64,000 nucleotides of DNA from JALZKA01 sp963734015 (GCA_963734015.1 CAVTFG010000002.1:124001-188000), one strand, 5' to 3'; shown: positions 1 through 8,759, counted from the first letter of the stretch. Notes: generated by a model not told the origin, from the letters alone. Translations and numbers: made by a program.

Positions 1-179
1 CCGTCGAGCAGCAGCGTGGTCGCGACCGCGATCGCCATCCCGCCGGCAGCGATCAGGTTGCCCGTCTTGGCGGTCGTCGGGTGCGTGCCCTGCATCAGCC
101 CGAGGATGAAGAGCGAGAACGAGACGATGTAGAGGATCGTCGAGAGGTCGCCTCCCGGCTCGAGCGCGGCCGGGATCAA
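1..179 (-). CDS. pntB: NAD(P) transhydrogenase subunit beta, N-terminal part (runs off window)
   Basis: This is the first 59 codons of the membrane subunit of the proton-translocating NAD(P) transhydrogenase, which couples hydride transfer between NADH and NADP to proton movement. The translation contains a first membrane segment (ILYIVSFSLFILGLMQG) followed by the family's HPTTAKTGNLIAAGGMAIAV stretch. The TTG start overlaps the stop of the preceding subunit (TTGA, 176-179), so translation is probably coupled. Only the edge of the gene is present, but order and sequence match the usual pntAA-pntAB-pntB operon. A TTG start is inferred because no ATG or GTG fits the frame better. Confidence 0.85.
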   Translation of the reverse strand, partial: MIPAALEPGGDLSTILYIVSFSLFILGLMQGTHPTTAKTGNLIAAGGMAIAVATTLLLD

Positions 180-472
180 GATTCATCCTCCTTGCGGGGC
201 TTGCGGACGAACATGCCGAGCATCCGGTCGGTGACCAGGAAGCCGCCGACGATGTTGATCGTGCCGAACGCGATCGCGATGAAGGCGATCGTCAGCTCGA
301 GCGCGCCGTCGGCGAAGCCCGCGACGATCAGGCCGCCGAGCATCACGATCCCGTGGATCGCGTTGGTCTGGCTCATCAGGGGCGTGTGCAGGGTGGTCGG
401 CACCTTCGAGATCACCGCGAACCCGACGAAGGCGGCCAGGACGAAGATCGTGAGCTCGGTGACGAGGTCCAT
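176..472 (-). CDS. pntAB: NAD(P) transhydrogenase subunit alpha part 2 (membrane)
   Basis: A 98-residue hydrophobic subunit forming the first membrane segments of the split alpha subunit. Three membrane helices are visible: TIFVLAAFVGFAVISKV, then IHGIVMLGGLIVAGF, then ELTIAFIAIAFGTINIVGGF, followed by a basic cytoplasmic tail (VRKPRKEDES). The ATG overlaps the pntAA stop as TGATG (470-474), and its own stop overlaps the pntB start, so the three genes form one tightly coupled operon. In six-frame translation this gene appears fused to pntAA, but that is an artefact of the frame disruption upstream; family length and the overlap support a separate gene. Confidence 0.9.
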   Translation of the reverse strand: MDLVTELTIFVLAAFVGFAVISKVPTTLHTPLMSQTNAIHGIVMLGGLIVAGFADGALELTIAFIAIAFGTINIVGGFLVTDRMLGMFVRKPRKEDES

Positions 473-1597
473 CAGGCGCCTCCGCCTGCTCCGGCCGCCC
501 GCTCGTTGCGGATCTGGCCCTCGTGCGTCAGGCACGCCCCGGCGACGACCTCGTCCTCGAAGTCCAGGCTGAGCTCGCCTTCCTCGGTGATCAAGAGGCC
601 GAGCAGGTTCTCGACGTTCTTCGCGTAGAGCTGCGACGCGTGCGCAGCCATGTCGCTGGCGAGGTTGGCGGGCGCGATCACCTTGACGCCGTTCTCGGAG
701 ACCACCGTGGAGCGCGGCTCGGTGAGCTCGCAGTTGCCGCCGCTGTCGCCGGCCAGGTCGATGATCACGGACCCGGGCGCCATGTTGGCGACGGCCTGCC
801 TGGTGAGGAGGATCGGCGCCGCGTCGGCCCGGGATCAGCGCGGTCGTGATGATGACGTCCTGCCTCCCGGCGTTCTCGGCCAGGGCCTCCCGGACCTGCT
901 CGTTCTCCTCCTCGGTCAGTGGCCGCGCGTAGCCGCCCTCGTCCTCGGCGTCGGGGATGAAGTCCAGCTCCAGCGGACGACCGCCGAGCGACGCGATCTG
1001 CTCCCAGGCGGCGCGACGGATGTCGAATCCGAAGACCACGGCGCCCAGGCGCTTGGCCGTCGCGATCGCCTGGAGCCCGGCGACGCCGGCGCCCAGCACC
1101 ATGACCTTCGCCGGGGCGACCGTGCCCGCGGCGGTGGTCATCATCGGGAAGAAGCGGCCGGCCTCGCGAGCGGCGAGGAGCGTGGCGGCATAGCCCGCGA
1201 CGTTCGCCTGCGACGAGAGGGCGTCCATCGCCTGTGCCCGCGTGATCCGCGGGATCGCCTCCATCGCGAAGCTCGTGATCCCGCGTGACGCCAGAGCCTT
1301 GTTCGTCTCGGCCGAGGTGAGCGGCGCGAGGTGGCCGACGAGGACTTGCCCGGACGCGAGCCTGCCGATCTCATCCGTGGTGGGAACGGCGACGCGCACC
1401 ACCACCTCCGCGCCCCAGGGATCGCCGATCTCGGCGCCCGCCTCCTCGTACTCGGAGTCGGGATGCCCCGCCTCGGCGCCCGCGCCGGTTTCGACGACCA
1501 CGTCGAGATTCTTCGCGGTCAACGACGTGACGACATCGGGGATCAGGGCGACGCGGCGCTCGCCCTCGGCGGTCTCTTTGGGGACACCGATCTTCAA
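472..1597 (-). CDS. pntAA: NAD(P) transhydrogenase subunit alpha part 1 (frame disrupted)
   Basis: Soluble NAD(H)-binding subunit of the transhydrogenase. The TTG start at 1597 opens MKIGVPKETAEGERRVAL, the signature N-terminus of the alanine dehydrogenase/PntA family. The Rossmann motif VMVLGAGVAGLQAIATAKRLGA follows near residue 170. After ITTALIPG the frame shifts: the family sequence continues one frame over as APILLTRQAVANMAPGSVII and ends normally at 472. One extra nucleotide lies near 821-834, in or next to a CCCGGG run. Because both halves are well conserved, a sequencing or assembly error is more likely than a pseudogene. RBS-like GAGAGGA lies upstream of the start. Confidence 0.88.
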
Positions 1598-1689
1598 GGA
1601 AGGTCCTCTCGCTCTCGCGATTCGGTCACGAGCGCCGCGGGAGACTATCCAAACCGGCCAGGCGCGAATCGGTGACGAAGATCACAACA

Positions 1690-1701
1690 CCCCGATCGGG
1701 G
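1690..1701. promoter_or_regulatory. Perfect palindrome between pntAA and a secreted-protein gene
   Basis: CCCCGATCGGGG is a perfect 12-bp palindrome in the 188-bp divergent intergenic region. It could be an operator for either promoter or a small hairpin. No recognised binding consensus was matched, and GC-rich palindromes arise easily by chance here. Confidence 0.25.
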
Positions 1702-1785
1702 GGTGGTACGGTCGGCGCCGCGGCGGCCGAGGGCTGCCGGGTCCAACTATGCGGGAGGAGATGTCTGTGAAGGGGAAGGACATTC

Positions 1786-2160
1786 ATGGCGATCGCGGCG
1801 CTGGCCGCGGCCGTGGGACTGGTCGTGACCGGTGCGGCGAGCGCCGGTGGCGGCGGAGCCGACACGAAGGTCACGATCAAGGCCCCGGGCGGCGACGTTT
1901 TCGGCAAGGTCAAGAGCTCGAAGCCGAACAAGTGCGCCAACGGGCGCAAGGTCAAGGTGTACCGCCAGAAGGGCGGCGCTCAGGGCGGCGGCGACGACAT
2001 CAAGATCGGCACCGACATCGCCCAGGCCAACGGCCCCGACTACGAGTGGAACATCGGCCAGCCGGGCGTGAGCGGCAAGAAGATCTACGCCCGCGCGGGG
2101 AAGATCCCGGGCTGCAAGGCCGACAACAGCAAGACGATCAGGGCGGGCTCCACCTCCTGA
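1786..2160 (+). CDS. Small secreted protein of unknown function
   Basis: A 124-residue protein with an N-terminal hydrophobic stretch ending in VVTGAASAGGGG, which reads as a Sec signal peptide with an AXA-type cleavage site. The mature part is polar, Gly/Lys-rich, with two cysteines (NKCANGRK and IPGCKADN) that could form a disulfide. No family is recognised. RBS-like GGGGAAGG lies before ATG 1786. The signal peptide lacks the usual basic N-terminus, yet one base shift upstream would add MSVKGKDI. The true start may therefore lie near 1761 with a one-base error in between, or the gene may genuinely begin at 1786. It stands alone, divergent from pntAA. Confidence 0.55.
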   Translation: MAIAALAAAVGLVVTGAASAGGGGADTKVTIKAPGGDVFGKVKSSKPNKCANGRKVKVYRQKGGAQGGGDDIKIGTDIAQANGPDYEWNIGQPGVSGKKIYARAGKIPGCKADNSKTIRAGSTS

Positions 2161-2179
2161 CGCCTGAATCGAGGCCGGC

Positions 2180-3301
2180 CTAGCCGACGCGGGAGATCCC
2201 GCACTCGGCGACGCCGGCCTCGAGCGCGTCAAGACCGAACGCCTCGACCGGGCCCAGGGCGCCGGCGCCCTCCGAGTCGCCGGCGGCAATGCGTTCGGCG
2301 GCCCAGGCCAGCGCCTCGCCGGTGAACGTGTAGCCGTTGACGCCCTCGGTCCGGACGGTGGCGAGCACCTCGCCGGACGCCCCCAGCGCCTCGGCGACGA
2401 ACCGCGACCCGGTGGCGGCGCGGGCCGCCTCGTCGGGACCACCGGTCGAGGTCTTCACGAACCGCTCCGCGGCTGCGTTCATCAGCGTCGGGACGCCGGG
2501 GACCTTCGCGACCCCGGCGCCGACCAGCGAGAAGGCCTGAAGCGGCCTGCTGGCGCCGCCGAACCACCCAAGGTAGACCTCGACGTCGCGGACGTTCGGA
2601 AAGGCGCGCGGCAGCGAGAACGCCTCCGAGGTCCCGACCGAGATGCCGGGCTTCGTCCGCCCGCCGAAGTCGAACTCGTGCACGCTGCGCGCGCCGCGCT
2701 CGGTGACGATCCGCCCGCCGCGGAAGTGGAAGCTCGGCTCGATCAGCGCGCCGACGGCCGACGCCCGGGTGCCACCGCTCATCCCGCCCAGGCCGCCGCC
2801 CTTCGTGAAGTAGCCGATCCGCACAGCCGTCGCCGCGTCTCCGGCCTCGTTCAGGGCGAGGCCGCCGGTCAGATTCCCCGGCAGCCAGTCGTAGCCCATG
2901 GCGGTGAGGAGCAGGGAGCCGGCCTCCTCCGCACGCGGGCCACCCCGCTCGAAGACCTTGCGCACGAACGGCGGCTCGCCGGTGGAGTCCACGTAGTGTG
3001 CGCCGGCTTCGATCGCGGCGTCCAGGGCGGCATCGCCCCAGCGCGCAAACGGGCCCACGGTGCTGACGAGGACGTCGCCGCGCTCCACGAGCGCCCGAAC
3101 GGTCGCCGGGTTGGCGACGTCGGCGGTGGTCGCCTCCAGGCCGCCGAGCTCGGACGCGAGCGCCTCGACCGCCTCGCGCCGGCGGCCGGCCAGGACCGGC
3201 TGCATCCCGCGCTTGACCATCGCCCGGGCCGCAAGCTCCCCCGTGTAGCCCGTGGCGCCGAACAGGACGATGCGGCCGGAAGGCGGGTTCTGGTCGGTCA
3301 T
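2180..3301 (-). CDS. Saccharopine dehydrogenase-like NAD(P)-binding oxidoreductase
   Basis: A 373-residue protein beginning with the nucleotide-binding motif IVLFGATGYTGELAARAM, typical of the saccharopine dehydrogenase / trans-acting enoyl reductase superfamily. Segments VLVSTVGPFARWG and HYVDSTGEPPFVRKVFE follow the family order. Such proteins act in lysine catabolism, in lipid or polyketide enoyl reduction, or have unknown roles; the substrate cannot be read here. It lies 7 bp downstream of the LLM oxidoreductase gene and is probably co-transcribed. The usual C-terminal half is present and no disruption is seen. Confidence 0.8.
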   Translation of the reverse strand: MTDQNPPSGRIVLFGATGYTGELAARAMVKRGMQPVLAGRRREAVEALASELGGLEATTADVANPATVRALVERGDVLVSTVGPFARWGDAALDAAIEAGAHYVDSTGEPPFVRKVFERGGPRAEEAGSLLLTAMGYDWLPGNLTGGLALNEAGDAATAVRIGYFTKGGGLGGMSGGTRASAVGALIEPSFHFRGGRIVTERGARSVHEFDFGGRTKPGISVGTSEAFSLPRAFPNVRDVEVYLGWFGGASRPLQAFSLVGAGVAKVPGVPTLMNAAAERFVKTSTGGPDEAARAATGSRFVAEALGASGEVLATVRTEGVNGYTFTGEALAWAAERIAAGDSEGAGALGPVEAFGLDALEAGVAECGISRVG

Positions 3302-3308
3302 CCGGATG

Positions 3309-4373
3309 CTAGGCCGGCGCGGGCTCTCCGACCAGCGCGGCCAGGCGCTCGATCGTGTGCAGGCGCTGCTGCTTGTCGAGCTGGACCGGCGAGCAGATCA
3401 GGCGGTCGACGCCGATCCTGCCGAAGCCGGTGAGGCGCTCGGCGACCTCGTCCTCGCTGCCGATCAGCGACGTCGCCGCCACCAGCTCGTCGGGGATCGC
3501 GTTGTACGCCTCGTCGCGCTTGCCGTCGAGGTAGAGGGACTGGACCTCGTCGGCGACCTCGCCGAAGCCGAAGCGGTGGGTCAGGTCGACGTAGAAGTTC
3601 GTCTCGCGGCTGCCCATGCCGCCGAGGTAGAGCAGCAGCCCGGCCCTGACGACGGCCCGGGCGGCGTCGAGGTCGCCATCGATCGCAACCTGGATCGAGG
3701 GCGATACCTCGAGGTCATCGCGACTCCGGCCCGCCTTTGCGAAGCCGGCCTCCAGGTGCTCGCCCCACGTCTCGTCGAATGCGTCGGGCGAGAAGAAGAT
3801 CGGGATCCAGCCATCGCAGATCTCGGCCGCCATCTCGACGGACTTGCGGCCGATCGCCCCGACGAACACGGGGATCTCGTTCCGCACGGGGTGGAAGTTC
3901 AGCTTCAGCGCCTTGCCCTGCCCGGTCCCGCCTTCGATCGGCAGCTTGTAATGCTCGCCGTCGTGCTCGAGCCGGCCCTCGCGGGCGATGATCTCGCGGA
4001 CGATCTCGATGTACTCGCGCGTGCGGCCCCAGGGCTTCGCGTACGGCACGCCGTACCAGCCCTCGGAGACCTGGGGGCCCGAGGGGCCGAAGCCGAACAT
4101 GAAGCGCCCGCCGGAGAGCGCGTCGATCGTCGCGCCCGCCATCGCCGCCGCGGCGGGCGGCCGCGCGGGCACCTGCATGATCGCGGCGCCGAGCTTGATC
4201 TTGGTCGTCTGAGGCGCGAGCCAGGCCAGGATCGAGACGACGTCGGAGCCGTAGGACTCCGCCGCCCAGACCGAGTCGAACCCGGCCGCCTCGGCGGCCT
4301 GGACGATCTCGACCGCCTCGTCGCCCTGGGGACCTATCCCCCAGTAGCCGAGGTTGAGACCCAGCTTCGGCAT
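3309..4373 (-). CDS. LLM-class F420-dependent oxidoreductase
   Basis: A 354-residue luciferase-like (TIM barrel) oxidoreductase. The N-terminus LGLNLGYWGIGPQGDEAVEI, the AAGFDSVWAAESYGSD block and the strand KIKLGAAIMQVPARPPAAAA are typical of the coenzyme F420-dependent branch. So is the GGRFMFGFGPSGPQVSEGW motif. In actinobacteria these enzymes use reduced F420 for hydride transfer to varied substrates; the substrate is unknown. It is the promoter-proximal gene of a two-gene unit with the saccharopine-dehydrogenase-like gene. An F420-dependent enzyme fits an actinobacterial host. Confidence 0.85.
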   Translation of the reverse strand: MPKLGLNLGYWGIGPQGDEAVEIVQAAEAAGFDSVWAAESYGSDVVSILAWLAPQTTKIKLGAAIMQVPARPPAAAAMAGATIDALSGGRFMFGFGPSGPQVSEGWYGVPYAKPWGRTREYIEIVREIIAREGRLEHDGEHYKLPIEGGTGQGKALKLNFHPVRNEIPVFVGAIGRKSVEMAAEICDGWIPIFFSPDAFDETWGEHLEAGFAKAGRSRDDLEVSPSIQVAIDGDLDAARAVVRAGLLLYLGGMGSRETNFYVDLTHRFGFGEVADEVQSLYLDGKRDEAYNAIPDELVAATSLIGSEDEVAERLTGFGRIGVDRLICSPVQLDKQQRLHTIERLAALVGEPAPA

Positions 4374-4401
4374 CGTGCGTGAGCCTATACCGGGTGGTTG
4401 C

Positions 4402-6420
4402 TCAGCCGCCCGGGCTGATCGCGAACACCTTGCCGCTCCCGCCGCCCCCGACCCAGATCGTGTCCGGGTTTTCCGAGGAGGTGATCGCCTCGAGCTGAGT
4501 GTTGAGGGGGACCTCGCCGAGCTCGGTCCCGTCCTGGGGGTCGAGCTGCTTCACGGCCTGGTCGATGCCGCACGTGACCCAGAGGGATTCGAACGCCAGT
4601 TCGACGTCTCGCGGCTCATCGCAGACATCGGGGAAGTTCTCGATGGGAGCGCTCGGGTTGCCGAGGTCGACGTTCTGAACCTGGTCACTGCCGGTGTTGG
4701 CGATCCAGAGCGACTGATCGTCGACGAAGAGCCCGTGTGGCTCGCCGCCGACCTGGATCGGATTCTCCGGCTCACTCGTCGCAGCGTCGAACGCCTGGAT
4801 GTCGCCTGACGACTTGTAGGCGACCCAGACCCGCTCGCCGTCATAGGCGAGCCTGCGCGGGAAGTTGCCGTCCGTCGAAAGCTGGTCGGCCGTCTCCGCG
4901 TCGGGATCGACCCGGGTGAGGTCGTCACTGTCGCGGTTGGCGACCCAGATGGAATCTTCGGTGACCACGACGTCGCGGGGGAACTCTCCCGTCGGGTACG
5001 AGACGTCGGTCGGAGTGAGCGTGTCGGGATCGATCTGGACGAGCTGGTCGTTCAGCCCATCGGCGGTCCAAAGGGCGTCGAACCCCGGCACGAGGAAGTC
5101 CGTCTCGCCGCCCGACACTCCCCCCTTCGCGATCCGCTCGCCGTCGGTGTTTAGGGCCGTGAGCACACCGTCGTCACGGCTCGCGGTGAGGATCAGGGTG
5201 CGGTCCTCGGTCTCGTAGAGCGTCACGCCCACCGGGAAGTCTCCGGCGTCCTTCTGGAACTCTTGCGTAGGGCCATCGCCGGTCGTGTTGCCGGCGTTGC
5301 GCGTGGTGCCGTCCCCTCCCCCGCCACCGTCGTCGTCATCGCCGCCCCCGGCAAGCGCGACCACGGCGACGACGCCGCCTACGACCGCCAAGCCGGCCAG
5401 CGCCCCCAGGAGCCGGCGCCGGCCCTGCGGCCGGGAAGGTGGCGGCGGGGTGGGCTCCGCCGCCGCAACCGTCGCCGGCTCGGCCGGTGCCATCTCCTCG
5501 GTCGCCTCTCCGGCCGGCTCGAACGGGACCGCGACGGGCGTCGTCACCGTCGGCTCCGCCACCTGGGACGGTCCGATCGCCACCTCCTCGAGCGCCCGCG
5601 CGAACTCGCCCGCCGAGGCGTAGCGCTCCTCGGGCTTCTTTGCCATCGCCCGCTGGAGCACCGGGTCGACCTCGACCGGGAGCGCGGGCCAGCGCTCGCT
5701 CGCGCGGGGCACCGGGTCGTTGAGGTGCGCGTACAGCTTCGCGACATCGCCGTCGACCCGGCCGAACGGCGGCTCGCCGGTGAGCATTGCGAATGCAACC
5801 CCGCCGAGCGCGTAGACGTCGGTGCGGGCGTCGAGCTCGCCGCCGCGGATCTGCTCCGGTGCCATGTACTCGAGCGTGCCGATGAACGCGCCCGACGCGG
5901 TCAACTCCGTGGCGCCGCTCATGCGCTTGGTCAGGCCGAAGTCGGTGAGATACACGTGCTCGTCGCCGTCCTTGGCCTCGATCAGGACGTTGCCGGGCTT
6001 GACATCGCGGTGGACGAGGCCACGCTCGTGCGCCGCGTCGAGCGCCGCGGCGACCTGGGCGATGATCAGCGCCCCGCGGACGGGCTCGATCCGGCGCTCG
6101 GCGTTGATGAGCGCCCGCAGGTCGGAGCCCTCGACGTAGTCCATCGTCACGAACAGGACCCCGCCCTCCTCGCCCGCGTGGCGGACCTGGACGACGTTCG
6201 GGTGGCGGATCGAAACCGCGGTGCGCGACTCGCGAACGAAACGCTCGCGGAACCGCGGGTCGTCGGCCAGCTCAGGCGCGATGACCTTCAGGGCGACGAC
6301 GTGGTCGAGTGCCAGGTGCGTCGCCCTGTAGACGACTCCCATCCCTCCCCGACCGGCGACCCCGTCGATGCGGTGGCCGGCGAAGACGGTGCCTTCGGGC
6401 AGCTCCGCCATATGCGGCAT
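4402..6420 (-). CDS. Membrane Ser/Thr protein kinase with extracellular beta-propeller
   Basis: A 672-residue PknB-type receptor kinase. The kinase domain has a Gly-loop (GRGGMGVVY, 23-31), Lys45 in ALKV, HRDVKPGN (137-144), DFG (160-162) and APEQ (187-190). All catalytic residues are intact. A Pro-rich linker leads to one membrane helix (about 336-358) and a Gly/Asp low-complexity spacer. The outer part carries repeated units such as DSIWVANRDSDDLTRVDPD and QSLWIANTGSDQVQNVDLG, which is a YVTN/Vgb-like propeller. PASTA repeats are absent, so it probably senses a ligand other than peptidoglycan. Neither Met1 nor Met4 has a clear RBS. It is not in an operon. Confidence 0.9.
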   Translation of the reverse strand: MPHMAELPEGTVFAGHRIDGVAGRGGMGVVYRATHLALDHVVALKVIAPELADDPRFRERFVRESRTAVSIRHPNVVQVRHAGEEGGVLFVTMDYVEGSDLRALINAERRIEPVRGALIIAQVAAALDAAHERGLVHRDVKPGNVLIEAKDGDEHVYLTDFGLTKRMSGATELTASGAFIGTLEYMAPEQIRGGELDARTDVYALGGVAFAMLTGEPPFGRVDGDVAKLYAHLNDPVPRASERWPALPVEVDPVLQRAMAKKPEERYASAGEFARALEEVAIGPSQVAEPTVTTPVAVPFEPAGEATEEMAPAEPATVAAAEPTPPPPSRPQGRRRLLGALAGLAVVGGVVAVVALAGGGDDDDGGGGGDGTTRNAGNTTGDGPTQEFQKDAGDFPVGVTLYETEDRTLILTASRDDGVLTALNTDGERIAKGGVSGGETDFLVPGFDALWTADGLNDQLVQIDPDTLTPTDVSYPTGEFPRDVVVTEDSIWVANRDSDDLTRVDPDAETADQLSTDGNFPRRLAYDGERVWVAYKSSGDIQAFDAATSEPENPIQVGGEPHGLFVDDQSLWIANTGSDQVQNVDLGNPSAPIENFPDVCDEPRDVELAFESLWVTCGIDQAVKQLDPQDGTELGEVPLNTQLEAITSSENPDTIWVGGGGSGKVFAISPGG

Positions 6421-6524
6421 TTATAGACGCGACGGCCGCTAACGCGCGTGCGCGGTGAGAGCCTCGTGCGAAAGGCGCCGTTCGCGGCCGCCCGAGCCGA
6501 ACCGCAGCTAGAGTCGCCCGCCAC

Positions 6525-7574
6525 ATGGACGGGCTCGATCTGGTGAGGCGGCGGATGCGGGTTCAGGGCCTGACCGACAAACCGTTCGCGAAGCCGGTGG
6601 ACGTGGTCCGCTCGCTCGGCGCGGTCCAGGCCCAGGAGTTCGCCGAGGCGAAGTGGTCGCTGGGCGAGCGCGTCCTCGGCCACGACGACGCGGCGGTGGA
6701 GCGCGCGTTCGCCGACGGCGAGATCCTCCGCACCCATGTCCTGCGCCCGACGTGGCATTTCGTCGCGGCCGAGGACATCCGCTGGATCCTGTCGCTCACC
6801 GCGCCGCGTGTGCACGCGGCGAACGGCTACCCGTACCGGCGGTTCCAGCTCGACGAGGCGCTCCTCGCGCGCACCGACGACCTCCTCCACGAGACGCTCG
6901 CCGACGGCCAGCCGCGCACCCGCAAGGAGCTCGGCGGCGCCCTGGCGGACGCCGGCATCCCGGACGCGAGCGGCTTCCGGCTCGCATACATCGTCATGCA
7001 CGCCGAGCTCGAGGCGGTGATCTGCAGCGGCCCGCGGCGCGGCGCCCAGCACACCTACCTGCTCGTCGAGCAGCGGGCACCCGACGCGGTCGAGCTCGAC
7101 GGCGACGAGGCGCTCGCAGAGCTCACCCACCGCTATTTCGCCGGCCATGGCCCGGCGACCGTGCGCGACTACGCCTGGTGGTCCGGGCTGACGCTCGCCG
7201 CCGCGCGCGCTGGCATCGGGCTGGCGGGCGTCCAGGAGATCGACGACGGGTACCTCGGCACCCGGGACTCCGCCTCCGGCGATCCCGGCCAGGGCGGCGC
7301 GTTCCTGATCCCGACCTACGACGAGTCGACGATCGCGTTCAAGGAGCATCGGGTGGTGCTCGCGGCCGAGCCGCCGCGAGCCGGCCTCCTGCAACGACCG
7401 CTCGTGATCGACGGCGTCACGTTCGGAAGCTGGAAGCGGGTCGCAGCGAAGGATCGGGTGACGGTGGAGGCCACCCTGTTTGCCCGCCTCGGAGCTGCCG
7501 AGCTACGCGCGGTCGAGGAAGCAGTCGAGCGGTTCGGCGCCTTCGCGGGAGTGCCGGCGGAGCTCGAGACCTAG
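6525..7574 (+). CDS. Winged-helix DNA-binding protein, AlkZ/YcaQ-like
   Basis: A 349-residue protein of the HTH_42 (AlkZ) superfamily, some members of which are DNA glycosylases that unhook interstrand crosslinks. Supporting motifs are RSLGAVQAQEFAEAKWSLGE near residue 30, RTHVLRPTWHFVAAEDI near 70, and RDYAWWSGLT near 215. A conserved FLIPTYDESTIAFKEHR block lies late in the protein. The AlkZ QxQ catalytic motif is represented here by QAQ, but whether the protein is catalytic is inference. It is divergent from the kinase gene and convergent with the osmoprotectant importer, with a strong hairpin terminator downstream. Confidence 0.78.
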   Translation: MDGLDLVRRRMRVQGLTDKPFAKPVDVVRSLGAVQAQEFAEAKWSLGERVLGHDDAAVERAFADGEILRTHVLRPTWHFVAAEDIRWILSLTAPRVHAANGYPYRRFQLDEALLARTDDLLHETLADGQPRTRKELGGALADAGIPDASGFRLAYIVMHAELEAVICSGPRRGAQHTYLLVEQRAPDAVELDGDEALAELTHRYFAGHGPATVRDYAWWSGLTLAAARAGIGLAGVQEIDDGYLGTRDSASGDPGQGGAFLIPTYDESTIAFKEHRVVLAAEPPRAGLLQRPLVIDGVTFGSWKRVAAKDRVTVEATLFARLGAAELRAVEEAVERFGAFAGVPAELET

Positions 7575-7641
7575 CTTTCGCCCTGCGAGTCAAGCAGGGC
7601 CAGCCGCCTCCTCGTCCGCCTTCACGAATCACGGGCGTGAA

Positions 7642-7664
7642 ACGGCCGCCCCTCCGGCGGCCGT
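7642..7664. terminator. Bidirectional hairpin terminator
   Basis: A perfect 9-bp stem (ACGGCCGCC / GGCGGCCGT) with loop CCTCC lies between two convergent genes. There is no long U-tract, as is common in GC-rich actinobacteria. Its position just after one stop and just before the other on the opposite strand supports a shared terminator. Confidence 0.7.
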
Positions 7665-7690
7665 CTCGGTACGTGGATGTGACCCCGCCG

Positions 7691-8731
7691 CTACTGCGTG
7701 TAGCCCGATGCGCTCAGGTAGTCCGCTGCCACGTCCGCCGGGTCCTCGCGGTCGAGCGAGACGCGGGCGTTCAGCTCCTGCATCACCTCGAGCGTCAGGT
7801 TCTCCTGCACCTTCTCGATCGTGGCGCCGAAGTCCTCACCGGCCTCGTCCACCGCCTCCTGCGACGCGGTGACGATCACGTTGCCCGCGGGCAGCAGCTG
7901 CTGGTCGTCCTCGAGGATCGTGTACGTCTCGGGGTCGACGAAGAGCTGGCCGTCGGTCGTGAACAGGATCGACAGGTCGGCGTCGCCGTTGTCGAGCACC
8001 TCGTAGCGGAGCTCGGGGTCGACCGAGTTGAAGTCCTTGAACTGGAGCCCGTAGTTCTCCTCCAGCCCGAGCAGGCAGTCGATGCGCTGGCGACACTCCG
8101 TCGTGCCGTACAGCACCAGATCCTCGGAAGCGCCCTCGAGATCCGAGATCGTCGCGACCCCGAGCTCGTCGGCCGTCTCGGTCAAGAGCCCGACCGCGTT
8201 CGCGCTCGTGAACGGAGTCGGCGGGAACGCGACGAGGCCGTCCGCCGCGAGTTCCGCGTTCGCCAGCTCGTACGCCTCGGTCGCATCGCCGGGAACGTCC
8301 TCGGGCGCGACCTTGTAGAGGCTGGTCAACGTCGTCGAGGTGTACTCGGGATAGGCGTCGATCTCGCCCGACTCGAGCGCCCTCTTGGCGATCACCTCGG
8401 AGCCGAGGTTCAGCTCCGTTGAGACGGTGTAGCCCGCGGCCTCGAGTGCCTGGGCGTAGATCTCGCCAAGGATGAACTGCTCGTCGAAGTTCTTCGAGCC
8501 GACGGTGAGCTCGATGCCCTCGTTGTCGGGGTTCGACTCGATCAGGGCGGTCTCGTCCCCGCCGGTGTCGTCACCGCTGTCGTCGTCGTCATCGTCGCCG
8601 CATGCCGCGACGCCGAGTGCGAGCACCATCGCGGCCAGCAGGGCGAACAGACCCCGAAGCCAGGGATCAGTTGAGCGACGCAAGGCGCGAAACCATGTTG
8701 GCCCACCTGGCAAGGTTTTTTCGAAGCTCAT
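7691..8731 (-). CDS. opuCC: Osmoprotectant (glycine betaine-type) ABC importer binding lipoprotein
   Basis: A 346-residue OpuAC/OpuCC-type substrate-binding protein. After a signal peptide (LFALLAAMVLALGVAAC with lipobox Cys and an acidic DDDDDD stretch) comes LTVGSKNFDEQFILGEIYAQ, the hallmark of the OpuC/ProX-like family. It is followed by ESGEIDAYPEYTSTTLT. ATG 8731 is chosen over an in-frame TTG at 8761, which lies inside a terminator. The first 25 codons lie over an inverted copy of a dispersed element (8671-8715), giving an odd N-terminal extension before the signal peptide. It is the last gene of the importer cluster, separated from the permease by a terminator hairpin. Confidence 0.88.
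   Translation of the reverse strand: MSFEKTLPGGPTWFRALRRSTDPWLRGLFALLAAMVLALGVAACGDDDDDDSGDDTGGDETALIESNPDNEGIELTVGSKNFDEQFILGEIYAQALEAAGYTVSTELNLGSEVIAKRALESGEIDAYPEYTSTTLTSLYKVAPEDVPGDATEAYELANAELAADGLVAFPPTPFTSANAVGLLTETADELGVATISDLEGASEDLVLYGTTECRQRIDCLLGLEENYGLQFKDFNSVDPELRYEVLDNGDADLSILFTTDGQLFVDPETYTILEDDQQLLPAGNVIVTASQEAVDEAGEDFGATIEKVQENLTLEVMQELNARVSLDREDPADVAADYLSASGYTQ
8671..8715 (+). repeat. Dispersed mini-ORF element, family 1, copy A
   Basis: This segment shares the core TTGAGCGACGCAAGGCGCG, then AAAC and a small hairpin (ACCT-GGCA-AGGT), with copies at 14014, 37712 and 44638. Read on the plus strand it begins LSDARRETMLAHLA, matching the family peptide SDxxRETxxAxxx. Here it lies antisense to opuCC and overlaps its N-terminal codons, so it is inverted relative to the gene it abuts. 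The flank GGATCAGTTGAG resembles the direct repeat around copy D (10 of 12 bases). Confidence 0.7.
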
Positions 8732-8759
8732 CGCGAAAACCACTCCCTCTCGTTGCCAC

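Noticed and set aside
176..1597. Single fused pntAA-pntAB protein of 473 residues
   Set aside because: The middle 120 residues are out-of-frame Arg-rich sequence; the true pntAA C-terminus is in the next frame and pntAB starts at a TGATG overlap.
3252..4382. 376-codon plus-strand frame
   Set aside because: Antisense shadow of the F420-dependent oxidoreductase gene, with no recognisable motif.
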